A stretch of 64,000 bases of DNA from Paraoerskovia sediminicola (GTDB taxonomy: Bacteria > Actinomycetota > Actinomycetes > Actinomycetales > Cellulomonadaceae), in NCBI RefSeq assembly GCF_030296575.1, contig NZ_AP027729.1, positions 868,001-932,000 on the forward strand. The letters run 5' to 3'. The position numbers and the translations under genes are program-made. Position 1 is the first letter of the stretch; each line of letters opens with the position of its first letter. Positions 27,813 through 36,629 of the stretch are shown here, one piece after another. The notes beneath the pieces were generated by a model. That model was not told the DNA's origin, did no database searches, and saw nothing but the letters and a program-made list of their open reading frames with translations.

Positions 27813-28522
27813 GCGGAGACGAGAGCGCCCAGCACGGACGTGAAGAACCCGAGACCGTCGGTCCCGGCCCGGGGCCCGGCCTCGGACGCCGGCCCGAACC
27901 CGGCCTCGACGGCGTGCTCCGGGTGGGGCATGAGACCCACGACGTTGCCGCGCGCGTTGGTGACGCCGGCGATGTCGCGACGCGACCCGTTCGGGTTGGC
28001 GTCGGCGTACCGGAAGACGACCCGGCCCTCGCCCTCGAGCTCGTCGAGCGTGCGCTCGTCCGCGACGAACTGGCCGTCCTGGTTCTTCAGCGGGATCGTG
28101 ATGCGCTGGCCGCGGGTGTAGTCGCGGGTCCACGCCGTCTCGGCGTTCTCGACCGTGAGGACCTGCTCCCGGCACGCGAAGTGGAGGTGGTCGTTCTTGA
28201 TCATCGAGCCCGGCAGCAGGTGCGACTCGGTCAGCACTTGGAAGCCGTTGCAGATGCCGAGCAGCGGGAGCCCGCCCTTCGCGGCGTCCACCAGGACGTC
28301 CATGACCGGGGCGAAACGGCTGATGGCCCCGGCCCGTAGGTAGTCGCCGTAGGAGAACCCGCCGGGCAGGACGACGGCGTCGACACCGTGCAGGTCGGCG
28401 TCACCGTGCCAGAGCGAGACCGGCTCGCCGCCGGCCAGACGCACGGCACGCGCCGCGTCGCGGTCGTCCAGGGTGCCCGGGAACGTGACGACACCGATCC
28501 GTGCCGACGCGAGAGCGCCCAT
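27809..28522 (-). CDS. purQ: Phosphoribosylformylglycinamidine synthase, glutaminase subunit
   Basis: The 237-residue class I glutamine amidotransferase supplies ammonia to PurL. The motifs are [19 protein letters not shown] at the start, [18 protein letters not shown], the nucleophile in [14 protein letters not shown], and the catalytic His-x-Glu in [16 protein letters not shown]. The length is standard. The start overlaps the purS stop by 1 nt (TGATG) and the stop overlaps the double-GNAT start by 4 nt, so purS, purQ, GNAT and DUF998 form one operon. No frame break is seen. An Ala/Gly-rich insert ([12 protein letters not shown]) sits after the catalytic motif. Confidence 0.96.
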   Translation of the reverse strand: MGALASARIGVVTFPGTLDDRDAARAVRLAGGEPVSLWHGDADLHGVDAVVLPGGFSYGDYLRAGAISRFAPVMDVLVDAAKGGLPLLGICNGFQVLTESHLLPGSMIKNDHLHFACREQVLTVENAETAWTRDYTRGQRITIPLKNQDGQFVADERTLDELEGEGRVVFRYADANPNGSRRDIAGVTNARGNVVGLMPHPEHAVEAGFGPASEAGPRAGTDGLGFFTSVLGALVSA

Positions 28523-28794
28523 CAGGCAGGGACCTCGGCGTCGACGTCGGAGATGTCGGCGACCCGCACGACGTCCTCGATGATCGGGTTCGAGAGCAGG
28601 GTCTCGGCGGCCTCGCGCGCGGCGGCGAGGACCTCGTCGGTCACGTCGCCCTCGACCTCGAGCTCGAAGCGCTTGCCCTGGCGGGCGCTGGTGAACTGGG
28701 TGAACCCGAGCCGCGGCAGCTGCCGGACGACGGCCTTGCCCTGCGGGTCCAGGATCTCGGGCTTGGGCATGACCTCGACGACGACGCGTCCCAC
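28522..28794 (-). CDS. purS: Phosphoribosylformylglycinamidine synthase, PurS subunit
   Basis: The 90-residue protein reads [20 protein letters not shown], then [20 protein letters not shown] and ends [12 protein letters not shown], the conserved PurS fold that bridges PurL and PurQ. The GTG at 28794 is preceded by GAGGAG. It heads the purS-purQ-GNAT-DUF998 operon. A TAGACT box about 85 nt upstream is the likely promoter element. Confidence 0.95.
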   Translation of the reverse strand: MGRVVVEVMPKPEILDPQGKAVVRQLPRLGFTQFTSARQGKRFELEVEGDVTDEVLAAAREAAETLLSNPIIEDVVRVADISDVDAEVPA

Positions 28795-28878
28795 GGGGGC
28801 TCCTCGAGCACTCGGTTCGGGGGCGGCGCGCCGCGGCCTCCGTGCGGAGGGGCGGGACGACGCCGGGATTGCGCGGCC

Positions 28879-28884
28879 AGTCTA
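28879..28884 (-). promoter_or_regulatory. Probable -10 box of the purS operon
   Basis: TAGACT on the minus strand, followed by GGCCGCGC, lies 85 nt ahead of purS. The same TAGACTGGC start is seen ahead of purL (11838-11830). Confidence 0.45.
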
Positions 28885-28989
28885 GCCGGGCGCACGCACG
28901 GCTCCCGCGCCGCGTTCATGGCCTCCCACGACCGACGGCCTCGGCTCCTAGGGTCCAGGGCTGGTCAGGTCCGCGAGGATCGAGTATCT

Positions 28990-29005
28990 TCGAACACGTG
29001 TTCGA
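28990..29005. promoter_or_regulatory. Perfect LexA (SOS) box without an evident target
   Basis: TCGAACACGTGTTCGA is a perfect 16-bp palindrome that fits the actinobacterial LexA consensus TCGAAC-N4-GTTCGA. It lies in the 365-nt gap between purS and purC. No convincing gene starts within reach on the plus strand, and on the minus strand the nearest gene, purS, starts about 195 nt away, downstream of its own promoter box. Confidence 0.6.
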
Positions 29006-29092
29006 CGGGCGTCGGCACTACGCCCCCACGAGGTGCCGGCGCCCGCGAACATCCAGAGCGCTGCGATCTGTGGCCGCGCCAAGGGCGACGGG

Positions 29093-29110
29093 CCCTGAGC
29101 CGGCTCAGGG
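29093..29110 (-). terminator. Perfect palindrome downstream of purC
   Basis: CCCTGAGCCGGCTCAGGG is an 18-bp perfect palindrome 50 nt past the purC stop. Several further CTCAG and GAGCCGG blocks follow toward purC (29113-29160), giving alternative stems. Best read as the purC terminator. Confidence 0.5.
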
Positions 29111-29159
29111 ACGACTCAGAGCCGGCACAGGGCCGTCTCAGCCCCGCTCCCGGCCCGGC

Positions 29160-30113
29160 TCAGCGCAGCGGTGCGCCCGTGATCCGCTCGAAGGCCTCGA
29201 GGTACCGGTCGCGCGTGCGGAGCACTACGCCGGTCGGCAGCTCCGGAGGCGCACCGTCGAGCGTCCGGTCCCACCCCGACTCCGCGGACGTGAGCCAGTC
29301 CCGGACGTATTGCTTGTCGAAGCTGGGCTGCGCGCCGCCGGGCTTCCACAGGTCTGCCGGCCAGAACCGCGAGGAGTCGGGCGTCAGCACCTCGTCGCCG
29401 AGCACCACGACCCCGCTCATCGGGTCGATCCCGAACTCGAGCTTCGTGTCTGCGAGGATCACCCCGCGGTCCCGGGCGATCGTCTCGGCGCGCGCGTACA
29501 CCGCGAGCGTGAGCTCCCGCAGCCGGGAGGCTGCCTCGGGCCCGATCGCCTCGACGACGGCCTCGAAGGTCACGTTCTCGTCGTGGTCTCCGTACTCGGC
29601 CTTGGTCGCGGGGGTGAAGATCGGCTCAGGGAGCCGGGAGCCGTCCTCGAGCCCGTCCGGCAGCGGGACCCCGCACACGGCCTGGCTCTCGCGGTACTCC
29701 AGCAGCCCGGACCCGGTGAGGTAGCCGCGGACGACGCACTCGACCGGGAACATGTCGAGGCGGCGGCAGACCATCGCCCGACCTACAACGACGTCGGGGA
29801 CGAGCCCGTCGCCCGGCTCGGCCGACACCTCGGTCGACACGACGTGGTTCGGGACGACGTCCGACAGCTGGTCGAACCACCACAGGCTGAGCTGCGTCAG
29901 CACGACGCCCTTGTCCGGGATGCCCGGGTTCAGGACGTGGTCGTAGGCCGACACCCGGTCGCTCGCGACGACGAGGACGACGTCGCCCAAGGGGTGCACG
30001 CCGCCGAGCGCCGGGAGGTCGGGCTCGTAGAGGTCGCGGACCTTGCCGGAATAGACGTGGCGCCATCCGGGCAGGTCGAGCGCACCGCCGGGGAACCCTG
30101 TCGCGGCGCTCAC
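29160..30113 (-). CDS. purC: SAICAR synthetase
   Basis: The 317-residue ATP-dependent ligase joins aspartate to CAIR. It shows HVYSGKVRDLYEPD at the start, VVASDRVSAYDHVL, the signature VECVVRGYLTGSGLLEYR, ILADTKLEFGID and a C-terminal SFDKQYVRDWL. The length matches the longer actinobacterial PurC. The GTG at 30113 overlaps the purD stop (GTGA). Conserved Lys and Asp residues for ATP and CAIR binding are present in these blocks. A palindrome follows the stop. Confidence 0.96.
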   Translation of the reverse strand: MSAATGFPGGALDLPGWRHVYSGKVRDLYEPDLPALGGVHPLGDVVLVVASDRVSAYDHVLNPGIPDKGVVLTQLSLWWFDQLSDVVPNHVVSTEVSAEPGDGLVPDVVVGRAMVCRRLDMFPVECVVRGYLTGSGLLEYRESQAVCGVPLPDGLEDGSRLPEPIFTPATKAEYGDHDENVTFEAVVEAIGPEAASRLRELTLAVYARAETIARDRGVILADTKLEFGIDPMSGVVVLGDEVLTPDSSRFWPADLWKPGGAQPSFDKQYVRDWLTSAESGWDRTLDGAPPELPTGVVLRTRDRYLEAFERITGAPLR

Positions 30114-31407
30114 GGCGCCACCACCTCGCCGGCCGCGGCCCTCGCCGCGATGTCCGTGCGGTGCTGCGACCCGTCGAGACCGATCAGCGCGACGCCCGCG
30201 TAGGCCCGCTCGCGTGCGGCGTCGAGGTCGTCACCCTGCCCGACGACGGACAGCACGCGCCCGCCCGCGCTCACCAGCGTGCCGCTCGCGTCGGTGGCGG
30301 TGCCGGCGTGCAGCACGTGGACCGCGTCGAGGTCCTCGGCGGCGGCGAGGCCCGTGATCGGGTCGCCCGTGCGGGGCGTGGCCGGGTAGTTCTCGGAGGC
30401 GACGACCACCGTCACGGCCGTGCCCGCCGACCACTGCAGCGGCTCGAGGTCCGCGAGCCCGCCGCGGGCCGCGGCGAGCAGCACCCCGGAGAGCGGCGTG
30501 CGCAGGCGGGAGAGCACGACCTGCGTCTCCGGGTCACCGAACCGGGCGTTGAACTCGACGACCCGGGTGCCGCGGCTGGTGAGCGCGAGCCCCACGTACA
30601 GCACGCCCGAGAACGGGGTGCCCCGGCGCGCCATCTCGTCGACGGTCGGCTGCGCGATGCGCGTGACGACCTCGGTGACCAGCCCGTCGGGCGCCCACGT
30701 GAGCGGGCTGTACGCGCCCATGCCACCCGTGTTGGGGCCCTCGTCACCGTCGAGCGCACGCTTGAAGTCCTGCGCCGGTGCGAGCGGGACGACCGTGGAG
30801 CCGTCGCAGATGCAGAACAGGGACACCTCGGGCCCGTCGAGGTACTCCTCGATGACGACCCGCCCCGGACCCGCCGCCGAGTCGAGGCAGGCGCGCCCGT
30901 GCGCGAGCGCCTCGTCGCGGTCCTCCGTGACGACGACCCCTTGCCCGCGGCCAGTCCGTCGTCCTTGACGACGTACGGCGGGCCGAACGCGTCGAGCGCG
31001 GCCTCGACCTGCGCGGCGTCCGTGCAGACGAGGGCGAGGGCCGTGGGCACCGACGCGGCCGCCATGACGTCCTTGGCGAAGGCCTTCGAGCCCTCGAGCT
31101 GCGCGGCCTGCGCCCCGGGACCGAAGACAGGGATCCCGGACTCGCGCACGGCGTCGGCGACGCCGGCGACGAGCGGAGCCTCCGGCCCGACGACCACCAG
31201 GTCCGCTCCGATCTCAGACGCGAGCGCGGCGACCGCGGCGCCGTCCAGCGCGTCGACGGGGTGGAGCGTCGCGAGCTCGCCGATGCCCGGGTTGCCCGGG
31301 GCCGCGTGCAGCTCGTGCTCGTCACCGCCCGGGAGGTCGACCTCGTGCGCGAGGGCGTAGGTGATGGCGTGCTCGCGGGCACCGGTACCGACGACGAGGA
31401 TCTTCAC
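30110..31407 (-). CDS. purD: Phosphoribosylamine-glycine ligase (one frame break)
   Basis: This ATP-grasp enzyme makes GAR from phosphoribosylamine and glycine. The N-terminal half reads [19 protein letters not shown] and [20 protein letters not shown], then [14 protein letters not shown], where the frame breaks. Adding one base at 30937-30940 gives [20 protein letters not shown] and joins the intact second half: [37 protein letters not shown] and [17 protein letters not shown]. The product has about 432 residues. The GTG at 31407 has a TAGACT box 8 nt upstream and no ribosome-binding site. The stop overlaps purC by 4 nt. The break lies in the ATP-grasp loop and would kill the enzyme, so an assembly error is more likely. 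Confidence 0.94.
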
Positions 31408-31415
31408 GGTCCCGG

Positions 31416-31421
31416 AGTCTA
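31416..31421 (-). promoter_or_regulatory. Probable -10 box of purD
   Basis: TAGACT on the minus strand is followed by 8 nt and the purD GTG, which suggests a leaderless or near-leaderless purD-purC transcript. Confidence 0.5.
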
Positions 31422-31454
31422 CCGACGCCACCCCGGGTGCCGGGCGGGCGTCCG

Positions 31455-31814
31455 CTACGTCCCCGCGGTCCCCTGCTCCTGCCCCGGGTACTCGACCGTC
31501 ATCCGGACGTCGTTGCCCGCGATCGCGAAGACGGTGACGGTCGCATCGACCGTCGGGCCGCCGTCCGCCGGGGTGAGGCGGCACGTCGTGGACTGCCGGA
31601 GCAGAGCGATCATGCCCTCGTCGCACTCGATCTCGGGGCGTTCGCCGCCGAGCTGCACGACCGAGGTCTCGGCGTACTCCGCGACCTCGTCACCGGAGAG
31701 CGTGCGGGCGCCGACCCCGCAGGACGTGAGCGCGACGACACCGACGACGCAGGCCACGACCGACGCCGCCGGGCGCCCAGCGCGCCGCCGGGCGCGCGGG
31801 CGACCGGAGGTCAC
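31455..31814 (-). CDS. DUF4333-like lipoprotein
   Basis: The 119-residue protein has an Arg-rich N-terminus, one hydrophobic stretch and a lipobox VVALTSC (Cys32), so it should be exported and lipidated. The mature part reads [20 protein letters not shown], then [20 protein letters not shown] and [20 protein letters not shown], with a Cys pair, as in DUF4333 proteins of actinobacteria. Function is unknown. The GTG start overlaps the purA stop by 4 nt, so it is probably made from the purA transcript, although there is no known functional link. Confidence 0.8.
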   Translation of the reverse strand: MTSGRPRARRRAGRPAASVVACVVGVVALTSCGVGARTLSGDEVAEYAETSVVQLGGERPEIECDEGMIALLRQSTTCRLTPADGGPTVDATVTVFAIAGNDVRMTVEYPGQEQGTAGT

Positions 31815-33103
31815 CGGGCGTGGATCAGGTCGTGCACCGGGATGATCTCGTCGCGTCGGGGCCCGACGCCGATCGTCGAGATGCGGCAGCCCGAGAGCTC
31901 CTCGAGCTTGCGGACGTACGCCTGCGCATTGGCCGGCAGGTCCTCGAAGGTGCGGCACTGCGAGATGTCCTCCCACCAGCCGTCGAACTCCTCGTAGACC
32001 GGCTTCGCGTGGTGGAACGCCGTCTGGTCGATCGGCATCTCGTCGTACCGGACCCCGTCGACCTCGTACGCGACGCAGACCGGCACCTTCTCCATGCCGG
32101 TGAGCACGTCGAGCTTGGTCAGGACGATGTCCGTGAGCCCGTTCACGCGCGTCGAGTAGCGGGCGATCACGGAGTCGTACCAGCCGCAGCGGCGCGGCCG
32201 GCCGGTCGTGACGCCGAACTCGGCACCGGTCTTGCGCAGGTACTCGCCGTCGTCGTCGAACAGCTCCGTGGGGAACGGCCCCTCCCCCACGCGGGTCGTG
32301 TAGGCCTTGATGACACCGATCACGGAGTCGATGCGCGTCGGCCCGACGCCCGAGCCCGTCACGGCGCCGCCAGCGGTCGCGTTGGACGAGGTCACGAACG
32401 GGTACGTGCCGTGGTCGACGTCGAGCATGGTCGCCTGACCGCCCTCGAACAGCACCGTCTTGCCCTCGTCGAGCGCCTTGTTCAGCACCAGGCCCGTGTC
32501 GGCCACCATCGGCTTGAGCCGCTCGGCGTAGGTGAGGAGCTCGTCGAGGGTCTCCTGCACCTCGATCGCCCGCCGGTTGTAGACCTTGACCAGCAGGTGG
32601 TTCTTCTGGTCCAGCGAACCCTCGATCTTCTCGGCGAGGATCTTCTCGTCGAAGAGGTCGGTCATGCGCAGACCGACGCGGTTGATCTTGTCGGCATATG
32701 CCGGGCCGATCCCGCGTCCGGTGGTGCCGATGCGCCGCTTGCCGAGGAACCGCTCGGTGACCTTGTCGACCGTGCGGTGGTAGTCCGCGATCACGTGCGC
32801 GCCCTCGGACACGAGGAGCTTCGACACGTCGACGTCCCGCTCGATGAGGGCGTCGAGCTCCTCGAAGAGCACCTCGATGTCGACGACGACGCCGTTGCCG
32901 ATGACCGGCGTCACGCCCGGCGAGAGGATGCCCGAGGGCAGCAGGTGGAGCGCGTACTTCTCGTCGCCGATCACGACCGTGTGCCCGGCGTTGTTGCCGC
33001 CGTTGAACTTCACCACGTAGTCGACACGGGACCCGAGGAGGTCGGTCGCCTTCCCCTTGCCCTCGTCACCCCACTGGCCCCCGATGAGCACGACGGCTGG
33101 CAT
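31811..33103 (-). CDS. purA: Adenylosuccinate synthetase
   Basis: The 430-residue GTP-dependent enzyme converts IMP and aspartate to adenylosuccinate. It begins [20 protein letters not shown], the catalytic GTP loop, then shows [12 protein letters not shown] with the catalytic His, [39 protein letters not shown] and the C-terminal [11 protein letters not shown]. Full length, no frame break. The start ATG at 33103 follows AGGAAGTAGGGATCGC, a moderate site. A TAAACT box about 95 nt upstream is a promoter candidate. The lipoprotein gene overlaps the stop. Confidence 0.97.
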   Translation of the reverse strand: MPAVVLIGGQWGDEGKGKATDLLGSRVDYVVKFNGGNNAGHTVVIGDEKYALHLLPSGILSPGVTPVIGNGVVVDIEVLFEELDALIERDVDVSKLLVSEGAHVIADYHRTVDKVTERFLGKRRIGTTGRGIGPAYADKINRVGLRMTDLFDEKILAEKIEGSLDQKNHLLVKVYNRRAIEVQETLDELLTYAERLKPMVADTGLVLNKALDEGKTVLFEGGQATMLDVDHGTYPFVTSSNATAGGAVTGSGVGPTRIDSVIGVIKAYTTRVGEGPFPTELFDDDGEYLRKTGAEFGVTTGRPRRCGWYDSVIARYSTRVNGLTDIVLTKLDVLTGMEKVPVCVAYEVDGVRYDEMPIDQTAFHHAKPVYEEFDGWWEDISQCRTFEDLPANAQAYVRKLEELSGCRISTIGVGPRRDEIIPVHDLIHAR

Positions 33104-33196
33104 GCGATCCCTACTTCCTACGGTCGTCGGCGGGGCTCCACCTTCAGGGGCCGCACCGGAGCGCGACGGGTCGCGATTGCGCGCCCGGACCCAGCG

Positions 33197-33202
33197 AGTT
33201 TA
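33197..33202 (-). promoter_or_regulatory. Probable -10 box of purA
   Basis: TAAACT on the minus strand lies about 94 nt ahead of purA in the only AT-richer stretch of this gap. Confidence 0.45.
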
Positions 33203-33276
33203 CAAGTCATCGACCCGGGAGCCACGTGAGCGCCCGAACAGGGCGACCCGGGCGCCCGGATGCCGGGACGACGCGC

Positions 33277-33726
33277 TCAGCGGAGCGTGCGGACCTCGTC
33301 CTCCGAGGTGCCCGAGTCGGCCAGGAACTGGCGGCAGCGGGCGGCCTCGTCCTCCTCCTGGATCTCCTCCGCGGCGTCCGCCAGTGCGAGCATCGCGCGC
33401 AGGAAGCCCTGGTTGGCCCGGTGCTCCGCAGGGATCGGCCCCTGGCCGCGCCAGCCCGCGCGACGCAGCGCGTCGAGGCCGCGGTGGTAGCCGGTCCGGG
33501 CGTAGGCGTAGGCAGCCACCGGGTCGTCCGCGTCGAGCGCCTGCTCGGCGAGCACCGCCCAGACGTAGGACGACGCGGGGAACCGACGCGCCGCGTCGTC
33601 CACCGAGGTGCCCGCCTCGAGGACGGACCGCGCCTCGAGGTCCGGGTGGTCGTCGCCGAGCAGGGTCGGGGCGGGCCCGGAGAGCAGGTCGCGGGCGGGG
33701 GCAGGGCGTGAGGGTGTGTCGGTCAT
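33277..33726 (-). CDS. DUF3151 protein
   Basis: The 149-residue protein contains VWAVLAEQALDADDPVAAYA, YARTGYHRGLDALRRAGWRG, then GPIPAEHRANQGFLRAMLAL and ends in an acidic EEDEAARCRQFLADSG. This is the DUF3151 pattern, a TPR-like helical protein found across actinobacteria, often near fba and purA, as here. Function is unknown. The ATG at 33726 is chosen because GAGGAT ends 6 nt upstream, like the other leaderless starts in this window; a much longer frame reads back into the divergent STAS gene and is not credible. Confidence 0.85.
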   Translation of the reverse strand: MTDTPSRPAPARDLLSGPAPTLLGDDHPDLEARSVLEAGTSVDDAARRFPASSYVWAVLAEQALDADDPVAAYAYARTGYHRGLDALRRAGWRGQGPIPAEHRANQGFLRAMLALADAAEEIQEEDEAARCRQFLADSGTSEDEVRTLR

Positions 33727-33831
33727 GGGCCCATCCTCGCAGGGACCGACGGGCCCGAGAGGGCGGACGGGCCCGACAGGCGCGACGGGCCCGAGTGAGG
33801 ACCGATGGCTGCGTGAACCTCCCCGCCTGTC

Positions 33832-33837
33832 TAGAGT
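33832..33837 (+). promoter_or_regulatory. Probable -10 box for a leaderless STAS gene
   Basis: TAGAGT is followed by 6 nt and the ATG at 33844. Confidence 0.5.
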
Positions 33838-33843
33838 CGGGGC

Positions 33844-34182
33844 ATGATCGAGATCGCTACGTCGCCCGCGACGACCACGCTCGCCATCAGCGGCGATCTC
33901 GACCTCGCCGAGCGAGACCAGTTCCCGGAGATCGCGGCTCGCGTCGTGGGCCTGCGCCGCCAGCTCCTCGTCATCGACATGTGCCGCGTGACGTTCATGG
34001 ACTCGACCGGCGCGGCCTTCCTCATCTCGCTCGCGGACTCCGGGCGACGCCGGGGCGGCGCCACCGTGCTGCGCGGGTGCGACGACCGCGACCTGTTCGT
34101 CCTGGAGGTCTGCGGCGCGCTCGAGCTGTTCCGCATCGACAGCGACCACCACTGCACGCCCACGCCTCCGCGCGCGGGCTAG
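33844..34182 (+). CDS. STAS-domain anti-sigma factor antagonist
   Basis: The 112-residue single STAS domain reads TTTLAISGDLDLAERDQFPE, then QLLVIDMCRVTFMDSTGAAF, with the phosphorylatable Ser at residue 54 in the FMDSTG motif. It resembles SpoIIAA/RsbV proteins, which bind a kinase/anti-sigma factor when unphosphorylated. A second STAS gene (36630) and a PP2C-kinase fusion (34267) lie next to it, which suggests the three form one partner-switching unit. The start at 33844 lies 6 nt after TAGAGT. The C-terminal dozen residues (DHHCTPTPPRAG) look disordered. Confidence 0.87.
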   Translation: MIEIATSPATTTLAISGDLDLAERDQFPEIAARVVGLRRQLLVIDMCRVTFMDSTGAAFLISLADSGRRRGGATVLRGCDDRDLFVLEVCGALELFRIDSDHHCTPTPPRAG

Positions 34183-34206
34183 CTGACAACACAACTAGCG
34201 GCGCAG

Positions 34207-34245
34207 CGCTCCGGTCCGGACGCCTCGCGCCGGGAGACCGGAGCG
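34207..34245. terminator. Hairpin between convergent STAS and PP2C genes
   Basis: CGCTCCGGTC pairs perfectly with GACCGGAGCG around a 19-nt loop, in the 84-nt gap between convergent genes. It could serve both directions. Confidence 0.6.
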
Positions 34246-34266
34246 ATCGCCGGGCGCCGGGAACCG

Positions 34267-36516
34267 TCAGCGGTCCCCGAGCCGCACCCCGGGTCGGATC
34301 CTCGCCCAGACGATCTTCCCGCTCGGGGACGGCCGCCAGCCCCAGTCGGCGAGCCGCTCGACGATCTGCATCCCGAACCCGCCGGCACGGTTCGCGTGCC
34401 CCTCGGTCGTGATCGGCGGCGCGGGGTTCGAGTCCTCGACCTCGATCCGCAGGCCGTCCCCGGTGTCGAAGAGCCGCAGCGCGATGTGGCCCCAGCCGTG
34501 CAGGACGCCGTTGGCCACGATCTCGGAGACCACGAGCTCGGCGCTCGTCACGCTGTCGATGTCCCACGCCCGGCATGTACGCCGCACAGCGTGCCGGGCG
34601 CGCGCGATCGACGCGACCTCGCTGGGGAGCAGCCACCGCCTCGACCGGGGGCTCGCCACGGGGGCCTCGGCGTCGGTGTCCGGGTCCGGCACCCGGACGA
34701 CGACGACCGCGACGTCGTCCTCGGGCGCCTCAGCCAGGCGCGTCAGCAGCTCCTCGCCGATCCCGGCGGCGTCCCGCGCCTCGACCAGGCCGATCGTCTC
34801 GACCAGGGCGTCGAGGCCGACCCGGAGGGCGCGGTCCCGGCGCTCGATGAGTCCGTCCGTGTAGAGCAGCAGGACGTCGCCGGGGTACACGTCGGCCTGG
34901 CCCGTCGAGCGCGGCCGCGACCCGAACCCGATGAGCGGCCCGCCGGCGTCGCTGAGCAGCGTCACCATGCCGTTGCGCACGAGGATCGGCGGGAGGTGCC
35001 CGGCGCGGCTGTACTCGAACGACCAGGTGGGGACCGCGTCGTCCGCCCCCTCGGGCCGAAGCCCGGCCGCCTCCGGGGGCGCGACCCGGCTCAGCGTGCC
35101 GTAGACGAGGCTCGCCGAGCGGGAGATCCGCATGCCTGCGACCAGAGCGTCGACCCGCTCCAGGACGGGCGCGGGCTCCTGGCGCTCGAACGCGTAGGAC
35201 CTCACCACCGAGCGGAGCTGGCCCATCGCGGCCGCGGCCTCGACGTCGTGCCCGACGACGTCGCCGATCACGAGCGCGACGACCTCCGTGGTCACCTGCA
35301 GCACGTCGTACCAGTCCCCGCCGACCTGCGCGTGCTCCGAGTTCGGTGCGTAGTACGTCCAGACGTCGAGCCCCTGGACGTCCGCGAGCTCGGGGAGCAT
35401 CGCGCGCTGGAGGGTCTCGGCGAGCCGGTGCTCGCGCGCGTACAGACGCGCGTTGTCGATCGCGAGTCCGGCGCGCCGGGCGCTCACCTGGAGCACGGAG
35501 GCGACGTCCGCGACGTCGACGTCGGGCGAGCGGCGTCGGACGACGACCATCACCCCGAGCACGCGGCGTCGCCCCGGCACGGGGTGCACCTCGACGACGC
35601 GCCCGTGCAGCCCGGCGGGCAGCCGGTGGGCGAGGTCGTCGGCGAGCCAGCCGGAGGCGGAGCCGCGCGCGTGCGCGGCGTCGGTGAGCACGACCGGCGA
35701 CGACATCACGCCGTCGAGGAGGTCCTGCACGGCGTCCGGGACGTCAGGACCGGGTTCGCCCACGCCGGTGGCGACCCCGGGCAGCAACGAGTCGCCCAGG
35801 GCGTCGACCTCGACCGGACCGCCCGAGCGCGACCCGGAGCGGCGCACGTGCCGGCGGCCGCGGCCGCTCGGCGGCGCCTCCACGTCGACGTCCTCCGCGA
35901 ACCTCAGCCCGCCGTCGTTCATGTAGAACCCGGCCCACGAGACCACCGAGCCGCCGAGCCGCTCCGCGATGCGGCCGAGCACGTCGGGCCGGTCGAGGTC
36001 GGCGAGGAGCTCCGAGACCTGCCACACCGTGTCCAGGTTGGTCCGTTCGCGGCGCTCGATCGCGAGGGTCTCGGCCTGCTGGGCCTGGGCGACCATGAGG
36101 GCCGTGACGTCGACGACCACCCCGGCCCAGGACCGGAGCGCTCCCGTCTCGTCGCGCATCGGGTCGAGGTGGAGCCGGAACCACACGTCGCCCTCGGCCT
36201 CGCCGGGGGCCGACACGGTGACCGCGGCGGGGCGTCCCGCACGCATGATGTCGGTCATCGTGACCATGTCGACCGGCCGGAGCAGAGAGCCCGAGAGCAC
36301 CGAGGTCCCGCGGCCGACGAGACCGGCCAGCGGGACGTCGACGAGCTCGGCGAACGCGGCGTTGGCCCAGCCGAGCACCGGTTCGCCCTCGTCGAGGCCG
36401 CGGACGAGGAACATCGGCAGGCTCGACCCGGTTGCGGCCCGAGCCGCCAGACCGGGCGAGATCTCCGCGACGAAGGGGTCGACACCGGGCGTCGAGCTCA
36501 TCGGTGTGCCGGACAT
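34267..36516 (-). CDS. PAS-GAF-PP2C phosphatase with fused C-terminal histidine-kinase-like ATPase domain
   Basis: About 749 residues. A PAS domain comes first (LGWANAAFAELVDVPLAGLV), then a coiled linker, a GAF-like domain (to about residue 400), a SpoIIE-type PP2C domain (YYAPNSEHAQVGGDWYDVLQ, VVALVIGDVVGHDVEAAAAM, YPGDVLLLYTDGLIERRDRA) and a GHKL ATPase domain of RsbW type (ELVVSEIVANGVLHGWG, GGFGMQIVERLADWGW). It therefore joins, in one chain, the phosphatase that reactivates STAS antagonists and the kinase that inactivates them. It is flanked by two STAS genes, its probable substrates. The start at 36516 is chosen for the GGGGGTG site; a longer frame has no support. Confidence 0.88.
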   Translation of the reverse strand: MSGTPMSSTPGVDPFVAEISPGLAARAATGSSLPMFLVRGLDEGEPVLGWANAAFAELVDVPLAGLVGRGTSVLSGSLLRPVDMVTMTDIMRAGRPAAVTVSAPGEAEGDVWFRLHLDPMRDETGALRSWAGVVVDVTALMVAQAQQAETLAIERRERTNLDTVWQVSELLADLDRPDVLGRIAERLGGSVVSWAGFYMNDGGLRFAEDVDVEAPPSGRGRRHVRRSGSRSGGPVEVDALGDSLLPGVATGVGEPGPDVPDAVQDLLDGVMSSPVVLTDAAHARGSASGWLADDLAHRLPAGLHGRVVEVHPVPGRRRVLGVMVVVRRRSPDVDVADVASVLQVSARRAGLAIDNARLYAREHRLAETLQRAMLPELADVQGLDVWTYYAPNSEHAQVGGDWYDVLQVTTEVVALVIGDVVGHDVEAAAAMGQLRSVVRSYAFERQEPAPVLERVDALVAGMRISRSASLVYGTLSRVAPPEAAGLRPEGADDAVPTWSFEYSRAGHLPPILVRNGMVTLLSDAGGPLIGFGSRPRSTGQADVYPGDVLLLYTDGLIERRDRALRVGLDALVETIGLVEARDAAGIGEELLTRLAEAPEDDVAVVVVRVPDPDTDAEAPVASPRSRRWLLPSEVASIARARHAVRRTCRAWDIDSVTSAELVVSEIVANGVLHGWGHIALRLFDTGDGLRIEVEDSNPAPPITTEGHANRAGGFGMQIVERLADWGWRPSPSGKIVWARIRPGVRLGDR

Positions 36517-36629
36517 TTCACCCCCGTGCCTCGTTCGGATCCGCGACCCTTGCTGTTCCGAACGGCTATTCAACCGTAGATTGGTCCCCGGTGAACGCCG
36601 GGCGGCCCGGTCGTCGTGAGAGGAGCATC

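Noticed and set aside
28842..30203. A plus-strand frame starting near the LexA box that could be its target gene
   Set aside because: It is antisense to purC for most of its length, lacks a ribosome-binding site and shows no recognisable domain; the LexA box lies inside it, not ahead of it.
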